NCBI RefSeq assembly: GCF_001305595.1
Contig: NZ_CP012401.1
Coordinates: 2,429,001 to 2,493,000, forward strand
Direction: 5' to 3'
Length of the DNA: 64,000 bases
Origin: Azospirillum thiophilum
GTDB lineage: Bacteria; Pseudomonadota; Alphaproteobacteria; Azospirillales; Azospirillaceae
Position numbers and translations under genes: made by a program. The notes under the pieces were generated by a model, which did not search any database, had not been told where the DNA came from, and saw only the letters and a program-made list of their open reading frames with translations. Shown here piece by piece: positions 19,314-26,555 of the stretch. Each line of letters starts with the position of its first letter. The stretch's first letter is position 1.

Positions 19314-19736
19314 ATGGGAGTGATCAACGTTACTAATGTTTGCGGAAGAAAGATTGAAATAATAAATCTAGAAATAAATGGAACAAAATTGATAGACAGC
19401 AGCTTTAGCGATATTAGGAAAAAGGTAAAAATTTCTGATACTGCCACTTTTTCCGGGTTTTATGACGAAAAAAACTGGGACGATTTCAGTTCTTTTCAGA
19501 TGAAATTGGACTACATCGGTAAGAAATACTATGTAAATTTGAACAGAGATCATTTCTTTTATGGGTCAAACTATCGATATCCTGGATGGGGGTCTGAATC
19601 CAACTTCATCATCAGCGGAATTGGTGATGGCGATAAAAACATACAGTTGAACCTGTGTTATGGCAAATCAGGCGATTTCAGCCTTACCTATTCGAATGAT
19701 TTCAAGTATCTCGATCTGATCTCCGCTGAATCCTGA
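19314..19736 (+). CDS. Unknown protein B of an AT-rich paralogous pair
   Basis: 140 residues, ATG 19314 preceded by AAAGGA. Not recognised. It is clearly related to the preceding gene: LNRDHFF, YPGWGSESNF-ISG, KNIQLNLCYG, LTYSNDFKYLDL correspond in order and spacing. The N-terminal thirds are more divergent. Two cysteines (residues about 10 and 113) are not shared with protein A. Codon use is AT-rich as in A. The gene ends 93 nt before the convergent ccoG stop, with an elaborate inverted-repeat region between. Tandem duplication followed by divergence is the simplest history. Confidence 0.75.
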   Translation: MGVINVTNVCGRKIEIINLEINGTKLIDSSFSDIRKKVKISDTATFSGFYDEKNWDDFSSFQMKLDYIGKKYYVNLNRDHFFYGSNYRYPGWGSESNFIISGIGDGDKNIQLNLCYGKSGDFSLTYSNDFKYLDLISAES

Positions 19737-19756
19737 ATAAAATCGGGACTCCCGGG

Positions 19757-19833
19757 CCTGAGGCCCAAGGCGGAACCGCGCCCTGCCCGGCAGGCGGGCG
19801 GCCTCGGTTCCGCCTGCCGGGCAGGGCCTCAGG
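19757..19833. terminator. Nested and interleaved inverted repeats between convergent genes
   Basis: Three pairs of arms are present. Outer: CCTGAGGCC (19757-19765) with GGCCTCAGG (19825-19833). Middle: GGCGGAACCG (19769-19778) with CGGTTCCGCC (19805-19814). Inner: a perfect 17-bp pair GCCCTGCCCGGCAGGCG (19780-19796) with its complement at 19811-19827. The middle and inner pairs alternate (A-B-A'-B'), so they compete or form a pseudoknot-like fold. It probably serves as a bidirectional terminator; the last arm contains the ccoG stop codon. Confidence 0.7.
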
Positions 19834-21343
19834 GTGCCATGAACACGCTGACATGACGGCCGACCTCGCCGCTGCCCTGGTCCTTGGCGACCACCGCCAC
19901 GTCGGTCGAGCCGGACTTCACCGCCGCCGCCGGCATCTTGACGAAGACGCGGTAGGTCGCCACCGAATCGGCCGCTGCCCGCAGCGTCAGGTTGGCGCCG
20001 CCGCCGGCCTTCTCGTCCCCGACCACCGACAGATGGGCGCCGGGCAGGCCGTCGACCGTGACGGCATAGTCGCGGGCGATGTGGGTCTTGTTCAGGATCT
20101 TGATGGTATAGGCGTTCTGCACCGACCCGTCGGAAAGGGCGACGAACAGCGGCGCCCGGTCGCGCAGCACGCTGACGTCCAGCGTCGGCCGCAGGATCAG
20201 CGCGATCGCCATGGCGCAGGCGACCACCAGCATGATCATCGAATAGATGACGGTGCGCGGGCGAACCAGCTTCACCCGTTCCGGCTTGCCGTCGATCTTG
20301 GCGATCTGGTTCGACTGGGTGTCGAAGCGCACGAGGTCGAGCGGCCGGCCGATCTGCGTCATCACGTCGTTGCAGGCATCGACGCACAGGCCGCAGCCGA
20401 TGCAGGAGATCTGCTGGCCTTCGCGGATGTCGGTGCCGGTCGGGCAGACATGGACGCACTGCTTGCAGTCGATGCAGTCGCCCAGCCCCGCCGCCTGCCG
20501 GTCCTCCCAGCTCTGCGACTTGCGCAGCGGCGCCCGGCCTTCGCCGCGCCAGTCCTCATAGGTGACGAGGAAGGTGTCCTCGTCGACCATCGCCGACTGG
20601 AAGCTGCGCCACGGGCAGACATAGATGCAGATCTGCTCGCGCGCCCAGCCGGCGAAGAAATATGTGGTGAAGGTGAACAGCGCGATGAAGGTGGCGACGC
20701 CGCTGGTGATCTCGCCGTGCAGCAGCTCGCCCAGCAGCGTCGGCGCGTCGTTGAAGTAGAACACCCAGGCGCCGCCGGTCAGCAGCGAGATGCCGAGCCA
20801 CGCCGCATGCTTGGCGGTCTTGCGCGCGATCTTCGCCCCTGTCATCGGCGCCTTGTCCAGGCGGATGCGCGTGGTGCGCGGGCCTTCGATCTTGCGCTCC
20901 ACCCACATGAACAGGTCGGTCCACACGGTTTGCGGACAGGCATAGCCGCACCAGATGCGCCCGGCCAGCGTGGTGGCGAAGAAGATGCCGAAGGTGCCCA
21001 GGATCAACAGGCCGGTCAGGTAATAGACCTCCTGCGGCCAGATCTCGATCCACAGGAAATAGGCCCGGCGCCCGACCATGTCGACCAGAACCGCCTGGTC
21101 CGGGATGCCCGGCCCCCGTTCCCAGCGGATCCAGGGCGTGACGTAATAGATCGCCAGCAGCGCGATCAGCGCCGCCCATTTGATCCGGCGGAAGGTGCCG
21201 CGGACATCGGCGGCATAGACCTTGGGCCGGTCGATGAACCAATGGCGTCCCGGTTCCTCATGCGGCGCGCCATGCGGCTGGCCGGCCGGTTTCGCCGCCG
21301 GGGTCGGCTGGCGGGAGAGGGTGTTTTCTTGCGGAAGGGACAT
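19829..21343 (-). CDS. ccoG: Cytochrome c oxidase accessory protein CcoG (FixG)
   Basis: 504 residues. CcoG is a membrane iron-sulfur protein used in assembly of cbb3 oxidase, linked to copper reduction. Several membrane segments are visible (for example WAALIALLAIYYVTPW, YLTGLLILGTFGIFFATTL, VIYSMIMLVVACAMAIALIL). Conserved CGYACPQTVWTDLF and ICIYVCPW occur, followed by two 4Fe-4S motifs CIDCKQCVHVCPTG and CIGCGLCVDACN around residues 271-305. A periplasmic Ig-like domain forms the C-terminus. The ccoNOQP and ccoHIS genes usually adjacent are absent from the window, so it is orphaned here. Confidence 0.95.
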   Translation of the reverse strand: MSLPQENTLSRQPTPAAKPAGQPHGAPHEEPGRHWFIDRPKVYAADVRGTFRRIKWAALIALLAIYYVTPWIRWERGPGIPDQAVLVDMVGRRAYFLWIEIWPQEVYYLTGLLILGTFGIFFATTLAGRIWCGYACPQTVWTDLFMWVERKIEGPRTTRIRLDKAPMTGAKIARKTAKHAAWLGISLLTGGAWVFYFNDAPTLLGELLHGEITSGVATFIALFTFTTYFFAGWAREQICIYVCPWRSFQSAMVDEDTFLVTYEDWRGEGRAPLRKSQSWEDRQAAGLGDCIDCKQCVHVCPTGTDIREGQQISCIGCGLCVDACNDVMTQIGRPLDLVRFDTQSNQIAKIDGKPERVKLVRPRTVIYSMIMLVVACAMAIALILRPTLDVSVLRDRAPLFVALSDGSVQNAYTIKILNKTHIARDYAVTVDGLPGAHLSVVGDEKAGGGANLTLRAAADSVATYRVFVKMPAAAVKSGSTDVAVVAKDQGSGEVGRHVSVFMAP

Positions 21344-21483
21344 GGCGTGTTTCCTCGGCCGTCGGCGGCCCGCTGGATACTGCTATATCCCTTCTCCATA
21401 AGACTTCCGTGATGGAGTCACATTGCGCGATGTCAATCGCCGCCCGATTTCGCCCCCGTTCCCCGCCCGATCTCCCCGCCCGT

Positions 21484-22047
21484 TCAGCCGTTAGGCCCGC
21501 GCAGCTCGGCCAGCCCGTCATGATAGGCGCGGTCGAACAGCGCCTCCAGCCTGGTGTCGGTGCCGCGCAATCCGGCGACCACCGCATGGGCCCATTCGAA
21601 ATACTCGACCTTGCGCGACAGCGACCAGTCGGCCGGCGGGCTGTGCGCCATCGAGCGCAGGTTCGACACCTTGTCGGCCAGCTTCACCAGCTTCGCCCGG
21701 GTCGAGGCGTGGGGGGCGGCGTCGATCTGGTGCTGCTTGCGCTCGGCCTTCGACATGCGTTTGTCGTCGGTGGTCTCGGCGACGACCTGCACCACCTCCG
21801 CCCCGAACGCCTGCTCGATCTCCTCATAGCTGGCGTCGGTGTCCTCCAGCGTGTCGTGCAGCAATGCTGCGATCACCACCACCGGGTCGGTGCCGTGGGT
21901 CGCCTCGGCCACCAGCAGCGCCACCTCCGACAGGTGGTTGACGTAGGGTTCGGCGCGCACGCCCTTGCGGCGCTGGTCGATGTGCCGGCGCGCGGCGAAG
22001 TCGAGCGCGCGGGCGAAGTCGAGAAGGGGGGCATTGGGCAGGCTCAT
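21484..22047 (-). CDS. HD-domain hydrolase, MESH1/SpoT-hydrolase type
   Basis: 187 residues. HD phosphohydrolase motifs: RRKGVRAEPYVNHL (residues about 27-40), the HD pair in ALLHDTLEDTD (about 61-71) with the ED dyad characteristic of RelA/SpoT hydrolase domains, and KLADKVSNLRSM (about 122-133). The synthetase and TGS domains of RelA/SpoT are missing, so it resembles stand-alone small alarmone hydrolases (MESH1-like) that can degrade (p)ppGpp. Activity on ppGpp is inferred. Divergent from the VWA gene, 89 nt away. Confidence 0.85.
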   Translation of the reverse strand: MSLPNAPLLDFARALDFAARRHIDQRRKGVRAEPYVNHLSEVALLVAEATHGTDPVVVIAALLHDTLEDTDASYEEIEQAFGAEVVQVVAETTDDKRMSKAERKQHQIDAAPHASTRAKLVKLADKVSNLRSMAHSPPADWSLSRKVEYFEWAHAVVAGLRGTDTRLEALFDRAYHDGLAELRGPNG

Positions 22048-22136
22048 GCAGGCGCTCTCATGTCAGCAGGCTCTTGGCGTTCTCTCGGCCGGGGCGGTAG
22101 TCTCGGCAGGGCAAGCCCGTGCGAAGGACCGCGCCG

Positions 22137-23342
22137 ATGTTCACGAGTTTCTTCTTCGATCTGCGCAAGGCCGGCGTCCCCGTCTCGCTGACGGAGTACC
22201 TGACGCTCATGGAGGCCATGAAGCAGGGCACCGCGTCCTTCCGCGTCGAGGACTTCTATTACCTCAGTCGTGCATGTCTGGTTAAGGACGAGCGCAATCT
22301 CGACCGCTTCGACCGGGTGTTCGGGGCGACCTTCAAGGGCCTGGCCGACGATGCCGCCCCGGATGAAAAAGCCGCCGGTGACGAGGTTCCCGTCACCGAC
22401 CTGCCGGAGGAGTGGCTGCGCCGGCTGGCCGAGCGTTTCCTGACCGAGGAGGAGAGGGCGCAGGTCCAGGCGCTCGGCGGCTGGGACACGCTGATGGAGA
22501 CGCTGGCCCAGCGGCTGGCCGAGCAGAAGGGCCGGCACCAGGGCGGCTCCAAATGGATCGGCACGGCCGGCACCTCGCCCTTCGGCGCCTACGGCTACAA
22601 CCCGGAGGGCGTGCGCATCGGCCAGAGCGAGAGCCGCCACCGCCGCGCCGTCAAGGTGTGGGACCGCCGCGAGTTCCGCAACCTGGACGACCGGGTGGAG
22701 ATCGGCACCCGCAACATCAAGGTGGCGCTGCGCCGCCTGCGCAAGTTCGCCCGCAGCGGCGCGGCCAGCGAGCTGGATCTGCCCGGCACCATCCGCGCCA
22801 CCGCCGGCAACGCCGGCTGGCTCGACCTGAAGATGGTGCCGGAGCGCCACAACACGGTGAAGGTGCTGCTGTTCCTCGACATCGGCGGCTCGATGGACGA
22901 CCACATCCGGCTGGTGGAGGAGCTGTTCTCAGCCGCGCGCAGCGAATTCAAGCATCTGGAGCATTTCTACTTCCACAACTGCGTCTATGAGGGCGTCTGG
23001 CGCGACAACGCCCGGCGCCACACCGAGCGCCTGTCGACCTGGGACGTGCTGCACACCTATCCCGCCGACTACAAGCTGGTCTTCGTCGGCGACGCCGCCA
23101 TGAGCCCCTACGAAATCGTCTATCCCGGCGGCAGCGTCGAGCATTGGAACGAGGAGGCCGGGCAGGTGTGGATGCAGCGTCTGCTGTCGGTCTATGCCAA
23201 GGCGGTGTGGCTGAACCCGACCGCGCCGCAATATTGGGACTATTCGGAAAGCACCCGCCTGCTCCGGGGCCTGATGAACGGCCGGATGTTCCCGCTGACG
23301 CTGGAGGGGTTGGACGGAGCGATGCGGGAGTTGTTGCGGTGA
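22137..23342 (+). CDS. VWA domain-containing protein, CoxE-like
   Basis: 401 residues from ATG 22137, with GAAGGA about 10 nt before. The N-terminus (FFFDLRKAGVPVSLTEYLTLMEAM) and the C-terminal von Willebrand A region with the MIDAS motif DIGGSMDDH (about residue 249) are typical of the CoxE/YehP group. These proteins usually work with a MoxR-type AAA+ ATPase as metal-insertion or remodelling chaperones. No MoxR partner is seen in this window. A 33-nt piece of its 3' part (23199-23231) is repeated, with one mismatch, at 25962-25994. Confidence 0.88.
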   Translation: MFTSFFFDLRKAGVPVSLTEYLTLMEAMKQGTASFRVEDFYYLSRACLVKDERNLDRFDRVFGATFKGLADDAAPDEKAAGDEVPVTDLPEEWLRRLAERFLTEEERAQVQALGGWDTLMETLAQRLAEQKGRHQGGSKWIGTAGTSPFGAYGYNPEGVRIGQSESRHRRAVKVWDRREFRNLDDRVEIGTRNIKVALRRLRKFARSGAASELDLPGTIRATAGNAGWLDLKMVPERHNTVKVLLFLDIGGSMDDHIRLVEELFSAARSEFKHLEHFYFHNCVYEGVWRDNARRHTERLSTWDVLHTYPADYKLVFVGDAAMSPYEIVYPGGSVEHWNEEAGQVWMQRLLSVYAKAVWLNPTAPQYWDYSESTRLLRGLMNGRMFPLTLEGLDGAMRELLR

Positions 23343-23501
23343 TGTGAGCTGCCGCCCATTCCGTGATGTGCGGCGATGCCGATTTCCATCATGCGATCAC
23401 TGCGCCGTTATCCCGGTCGCACGCACATGGCTGTCACCTCATGTCTGAAACAGCCTGTCACATCGGTCGCGAAAGGGATTTCTGGCACCTATCAGTTTCT
23501 G

Positions 23502-23539
23502 TTGACGGGTAGGCGGCCGACCTGTAAGTAAAAACTTAC
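23502..23539 (+). promoter_or_regulatory. Promoter overlapping an operator-like dyad of the arsR-type operon
   Basis: TTGACG (23502-23507), a 17-nt spacer and TAAGTA (23525-23530) form a good sigma-70 type promoter. The -10 box lies inside the inverted repeat GTAAGT-AAAA-ACTTAC (23524-23539). The site is 21 nt before the ATG of the regulator gene, the classic arrangement for repression by the ArsR-family protein encoded directly downstream. Confidence 0.65.
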
Positions 23540-23559
23540 GGGTTGGTGACGGAGCGGAC

Positions 23560-23886
23560 ATGACCGGCAGCGGCGATCAATTGCTCGGGATGATATCCGC
23601 GCTGGCAAATCCGCATCGCCTGCGGATCGTGGCGACACTGAGCGTCATGGGGCGGACCTATGTCAGTCAGTTGGCGCGTGAGATCGGCATCAGCCGTCCG
23701 CTTCTGCACCTCCATTTGCGCAAGCTCGAGGACGCGGGCCTCGTCACCAGCCAGCTCGAGGTCTCTCCCGATGGAAAGGCCCTCAATTTCTTCGAGGTCG
23801 CGCCGTTCGCAATCGTGCTGACGCCTGCGGCGATTGCCGAGGCGGTGCCTTCCCTGACCGCAACCGCCAGAAATTCCGACTCCTGA
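23560..23886 (+). CDS. ArsR-type winged-helix transcriptional regulator
   Basis: 108 residues, GGAG upstream of ATG 23560. The winged-helix core is visible: ALANPHRLRIVATLS, recognition helix YVSQLAREIGISRPLLHLHLRKLEDAGLV (residues about 38-66 in total) and a wing ending LNFFEV. There are no cysteines at all, so metal sensing through the usual CVC box is excluded; the signal is unknown. It leads an operon with three small membrane-protein genes (gaps of 11, -1 and 9 nt) and has a dyad overlapping its promoter, suggesting autoregulation. Confidence 0.85.
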   Translation: MTGSGDQLLGMISALANPHRLRIVATLSVMGRTYVSQLAREIGISRPLLHLHLRKLEDAGLVTSQLEVSPDGKALNFFEVAPFAIVLTPAAIAEAVPSLTATARNSDS

Positions 23887-23897
23887 AGGAGCCTCCG

Positions 23898-24161
23898 ATG
23901 ACTGACAGACCATCACATTTCCTTCTCGTCACCATTCTTGTCCTCGTGACGGTTCTTCTGATTTCCGCGATGAGGCATTTTTCCTCGGCCCGCCGGGTTC
24001 GGGTACAGATCGCCGACGACACCGCATACCGCGACCTCGTCGAGAGGATGCTCAAGACGCAGGAGGAACTGGCCGCGACCCTGGCTTCGGTCAAGGGCAG
24101 CGTCACGCAGATCGAAGGCCGGCTTGCCGGCGTGGAAAAAATCCTGAAGGATGTTGGGTGA
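23898..24161 (+). CDS. Small single-pass membrane protein with coiled-coil tail
   Basis: 87 residues. One N-terminal membrane segment (residues about 8-25, FLLVTILVLVTVLLISAM) is followed by a cytoplasmic helical domain with heptad-like pattern (YRDLVERMLKTQEEL, VTQIEGRLAGVEKIL). GGAG lies about 10 nt before the ATG. Its TGA overlaps the ATG of the next gene (TGATG). No known family was recognised; neighbours suggest a small membrane complex. Confidence 0.75.
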   Translation: MTDRPSHFLLVTILVLVTVLLISAMRHFSSARRVRVQIADDTAYRDLVERMLKTQEELAATLASVKGSVTQIEGRLAGVEKILKDVG

Positions 24162-24490
24162 TGTCGCCGAAGACCGACCTGGAAGACCGCAGGCAGATGC
24201 TGCGGATGCGGACGGCCTGTCTTGTCGAGGGCGGCACATTGCTTCTCCTGCTTTTCGTGGCCGTGCCGCTGAAGCATCTCGCCGGCTTCCCCGATGCCGT
24301 GAAGGCGATGGGGCCGATCCACGGCCTCGCCTTCCTGACCTATGTCTGGATGCTGATCCGGATGGTGTCGGCCGGCGGCTGGTCGCGGGGCGAGACGATC
24401 AAGCTTCTCGTCGCCGCCATCGTGCCGTTCGGCGCCTTGCTCAGCGCCCGCACCCTGACCCGGCGGGCAGCGCTCGCCCCGACCATCTGA
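24161..24490 (+). CDS. DUF3817-like membrane protein
   Basis: 109 residues from ATG 24161 (overlapping the previous stop; a GTG at 24158 is an alternative). Three membrane segments: residues about 17-39 (LVEGGTLLLLLFVAVPL), 50-70 (GPIHGLAFLTYVWML) and 80-96. The conserved order E-G-x-LLLLLF … KHLAG … GPIHGL-F matches DUF3817 integral membrane proteins. The function of that family is unknown. Co-transcribed with an ArsR-type regulator and a CopD-like protein. Confidence 0.8.
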   Translation: MSPKTDLEDRRQMLRMRTACLVEGGTLLLLLFVAVPLKHLAGFPDAVKAMGPIHGLAFLTYVWMLIRMVSAGGWSRGETIKLLVAAIVPFGALLSARTLTRRAALAPTI

Positions 24491-24499
24491 GGCGGGGTC

Positions 24500-24925
24500 A
24501 TGACCTACCTGTGGCTGAAGGCGCTCCACATCATTTCGGTGATGGTCTGGATCGGCGGGATGTTCGTCGCGGCGGTCGCCGTGACCACCCTTTCCGCATC
24601 GAAGCCCCTGTCCGACGCGCCGGGGCGTGCCGATATCCTCGACGCCGTGCGCCGCTGGGACCGCCGGGCGACCTCGCCGGCGATGGCGCTGGCCTGGCTT
24701 TTCGGCGTGGCGGTGGCGATGCAGGGCGGCTGGTTCGGCTCGCCCTGGCTGATGATGAAGCTGGTGTTCGTCGTCGCCCTGTCCGGCCTGCACGGAATGC
24801 TGTCAGGCCTGCTGCGGAACCTTGGCCGGACCGATCGGCCTGCGCCGATGTCGGGCTATCTGCCGCCGGCGATCATCGCCGCGATCGTCGTGATCGTTCT
24901 TCTCGTGGTCTTGAAGCCATACTGA
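24500..24925 (+). CDS. CopD/HemJ-like four-helix membrane protein
   Basis: 141 residues. Four membrane segments (about 1-27, 62-79, 85-107, 118-138). The N-terminus YLWLKALHIISVMVWIGGMF carries the LHI…W motif found in both CopD-family copper proteins and HemJ-type protoporphyrinogen oxidases, where the His may bind metal or heme. HemJ additionally has a conserved later Lys motif (MMKLVFV is compatible), so the two cannot be separated from sequence alone. Last gene of the ArsR-led operon; convergent with the DUF2189 gene. Confidence 0.75.
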   Translation: MTYLWLKALHIISVMVWIGGMFVAAVAVTTLSASKPLSDAPGRADILDAVRRWDRRATSPAMALAWLFGVAVAMQGGWFGSPWLMMKLVFVVALSGLHGMLSGLLRNLGRTDRPAPMSGYLPPAIIAAIVVIVLLVVLKPY

Positions 24926-24937
24926 CATGCCGCATCC

Positions 24938-25750
24938 TCACCCCACCACCCGCCGGTAGAGGTGCCACGTTGCATGCCCCAGCACCGGCATGACGACCGC
25001 CAGCCCGACGAAGGCCGGCAGGCAGCCGAGCGCCAGCGCCACCGCCACGATGACGCCCCACAGCATCATCGGGCCGGGGTTGGCCATCACCGCGCGGACG
25101 GAGGTCTGCATCGCGACGATCCAGTCCACCTCGCGGTCCAGCATCATCGGGAAGGACACCACGCTCAGCGCCAGCGTCGCCAGGGCGAAGGCCAGCCCCA
25201 CGGCATTCCCCAGCACGATCATCTGCCAGCCCTCCGGCGTGGTGAACAGCAGATCGACGAAGGCCCCGGCGCTGTCCGGCCGCAGGCGGCCCAGCGTCAG
25301 GTCGTAGACGATCTGCGCCGCCCCCAGCCACAGCACATAGAGCGTCAGCATCAGCAGCCCAAGCGCCGCGATCGACCAGATCGCCCGCGACCGGAAGACG
25401 TCGAGCGCGTTGATCCAGGAGACCGGCTGTCCGCGTTCCCGCCGCCGGCTCAGCTCATGGATGCCGACGGTGGCGAGCGGCCCGACGAAGGCGAGGCCGG
25501 CGACCAGCGGGTAGAACAGCGGCAGCAGGTCGCCGCCATAGGCGACGCGCGCCGCCACCAGCCCGACCAGCGGATAGATGACGCCCAGGAACAGCAGCTG
25601 CGTCGGCGCCGCCAGGAAGTCGCGCCAGCCCAGCGCCAGCGCCTCGCCCAGGCTGCGGGCATCGATGGTCCGGATGCGGACATCCTTCGGCACCACCAGC
25701 ATATCGGCCAGCGGGGTCCGGTGGTCGGGCATGTACCAGCGGTTCGCCAT
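24938..25750 (-). CDS. DUF2189 family integral membrane protein
   Basis: 270 residues from ATG 25750, preceded by GGAGG; an upstream extension to 25885 is low complexity and discarded. Six or so hydrophobic segments are visible (for example LLFLGVIYPLVGLVAARVAY, AIWSIAALGLLMLTLYVLWL, MMLWGVIVAVALALGCLPAF). The pattern VRIRTIDARSLGEALALGWRD near the N-terminus and the end VVMPVLGHATWHLYRRVV are typical of DUF2189 proteins, whose role is unknown. It ends 12 nt from the convergent CopD-like gene. Confidence 0.85.
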   Translation of the reverse strand: MANRWYMPDHRTPLADMLVVPKDVRIRTIDARSLGEALALGWRDFLAAPTQLLFLGVIYPLVGLVAARVAYGGDLLPLFYPLVAGLAFVGPLATVGIHELSRRRERGQPVSWINALDVFRSRAIWSIAALGLLMLTLYVLWLGAAQIVYDLTLGRLRPDSAGAFVDLLFTTPEGWQMIVLGNAVGLAFALATLALSVVSFPMMLDREVDWIVAMQTSVRAVMANPGPMMLWGVIVAVALALGCLPAFVGLAVVMPVLGHATWHLYRRVVG

Positions 25751-26128
25751 GGCGGGACTCCTCCCTCTTCCTGTGGCCGGCCCGGCGGGCTCCCCGGCGG
25801 CAGGGCAGGGCGGCGGCACTGTGCCGGCCGGGCCGAGCAGGGGATCGGGTCGCGATCCGGCAAAGGATACACCCGGAGTCGTCAATGGGTGCGGCGAATG
25901 ATGGGTATACGCACATTTTCAGCGCATGAGGCCGCGCCGGTCTGGCGATCCGGCGACGGAAAAGGCGGTGCGGCTGAACCCGACCGCGCCGCAAGAGTCG
26001 TCGAGGGCCGGGGTTTCGCGCATTCACCATGGAACACGCGAAACCCCGGCATTTGGCGATGGGCGGCACGCTTCAAGCCGATCCCGGTTTCAAGCGGCCC
26101 GACCCATGCCGCCGATGCGCCTGCCGGA
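25751..26128. other. Gene-free stretch with a hairpin and a duplicated 33-nt segment
   Basis: No convincing gene. It contains a perfect 14-bp inverted repeat (GCCGGGGTTTCGCG at 26007-26020 and its complement at 26037-26050, 16-nt loop) and the 33-nt copy (25962-25994) of part of the VWA gene. The hairpin could end the secreted-protein transcript coming from the right, though no T-run follows. Confidence 0.6.
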
Positions 26129-26485
26129 CTACTTGCAGCTGCTGGCGACCTGCGGGGTCGGGGTGCAGCCCTGGTTGCCGGCGGTCAGGGCGCCGGTGAT
26201 CGTGGCGTCGGGGCCGACGGTCAGGGCATAGTTGCAGCCGACCGGGCCGATGGCCTGCAGCGAGCTGACCAGCGTGCAGGTCTTGCCGGCCACACTGACC
26301 GTCAGGTTCGGGGTGGTCGGGTTCTGCGCCCAGCTCATGGCGGACGACAGCATCTGCGCCGGTGCGCTGACGTTGGCATGGGTGGTGATGGACACGGTGT
26401 CGGCGTGGGCGGCGCCGGCCGCGAAGGCGGCGAGGGTCAGAGCGGCGCCGATCAGGCCGGTTTTGAAAGAAGAGCGCATTTCCAT
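26129..26485 (-). CDS. Small secreted protein of unknown function
   Basis: 118 residues from ATG 26485 with AGGGA 5 nt upstream. A clear Sec signal peptide (basic RSSFK, hydrophobic LIGAALTLAAFAAG, cleavage after AHA around residue 28) leads to a mature part of about 90 residues rich in Thr, Ser, Ala and Pro. Four cysteines (KTCTL, VGCNY, QGCTP, SSCK at the C-terminus) could form two disulfides in the periplasm or outside the cell. Not recognised. Composition of the gene is normal, but its upstream region is very AT-rich and carries inverted repeats. Confidence 0.75.
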   Translation of the reverse strand: MEMRSSFKTGLIGAALTLAAFAAGAAHADTVSITTHANVSAPAQMLSSAMSWAQNPTTPNLTVSVAGKTCTLVSSLQAIGPVGCNYALTVGPDATITGALTAGNQGCTPTPQVASSCK

Positions 26486-26518
26486 GTTCCCTATTTCTAT
26501 GATTGACGTTTGTGTGAA

Positions 26519-26555
26519 TGCGCAGAGTAATAAAAGATACCCCTTGCTCTGCGCA
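26519..26555 (-). promoter_or_regulatory. Inverted repeat in the leader of the secreted-protein gene
   Basis: TGCGCAGAG (26519-26527) and CTCTGCGCA (26547-26555) are perfect 9-nt arms separated by 19 nt, 34 nt upstream of the start codon at 26485. It could be an operator or a leader hairpin. A further palindrome AACAATA-A-TATTGTT lies at 26588-26602. Confidence 0.5.
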
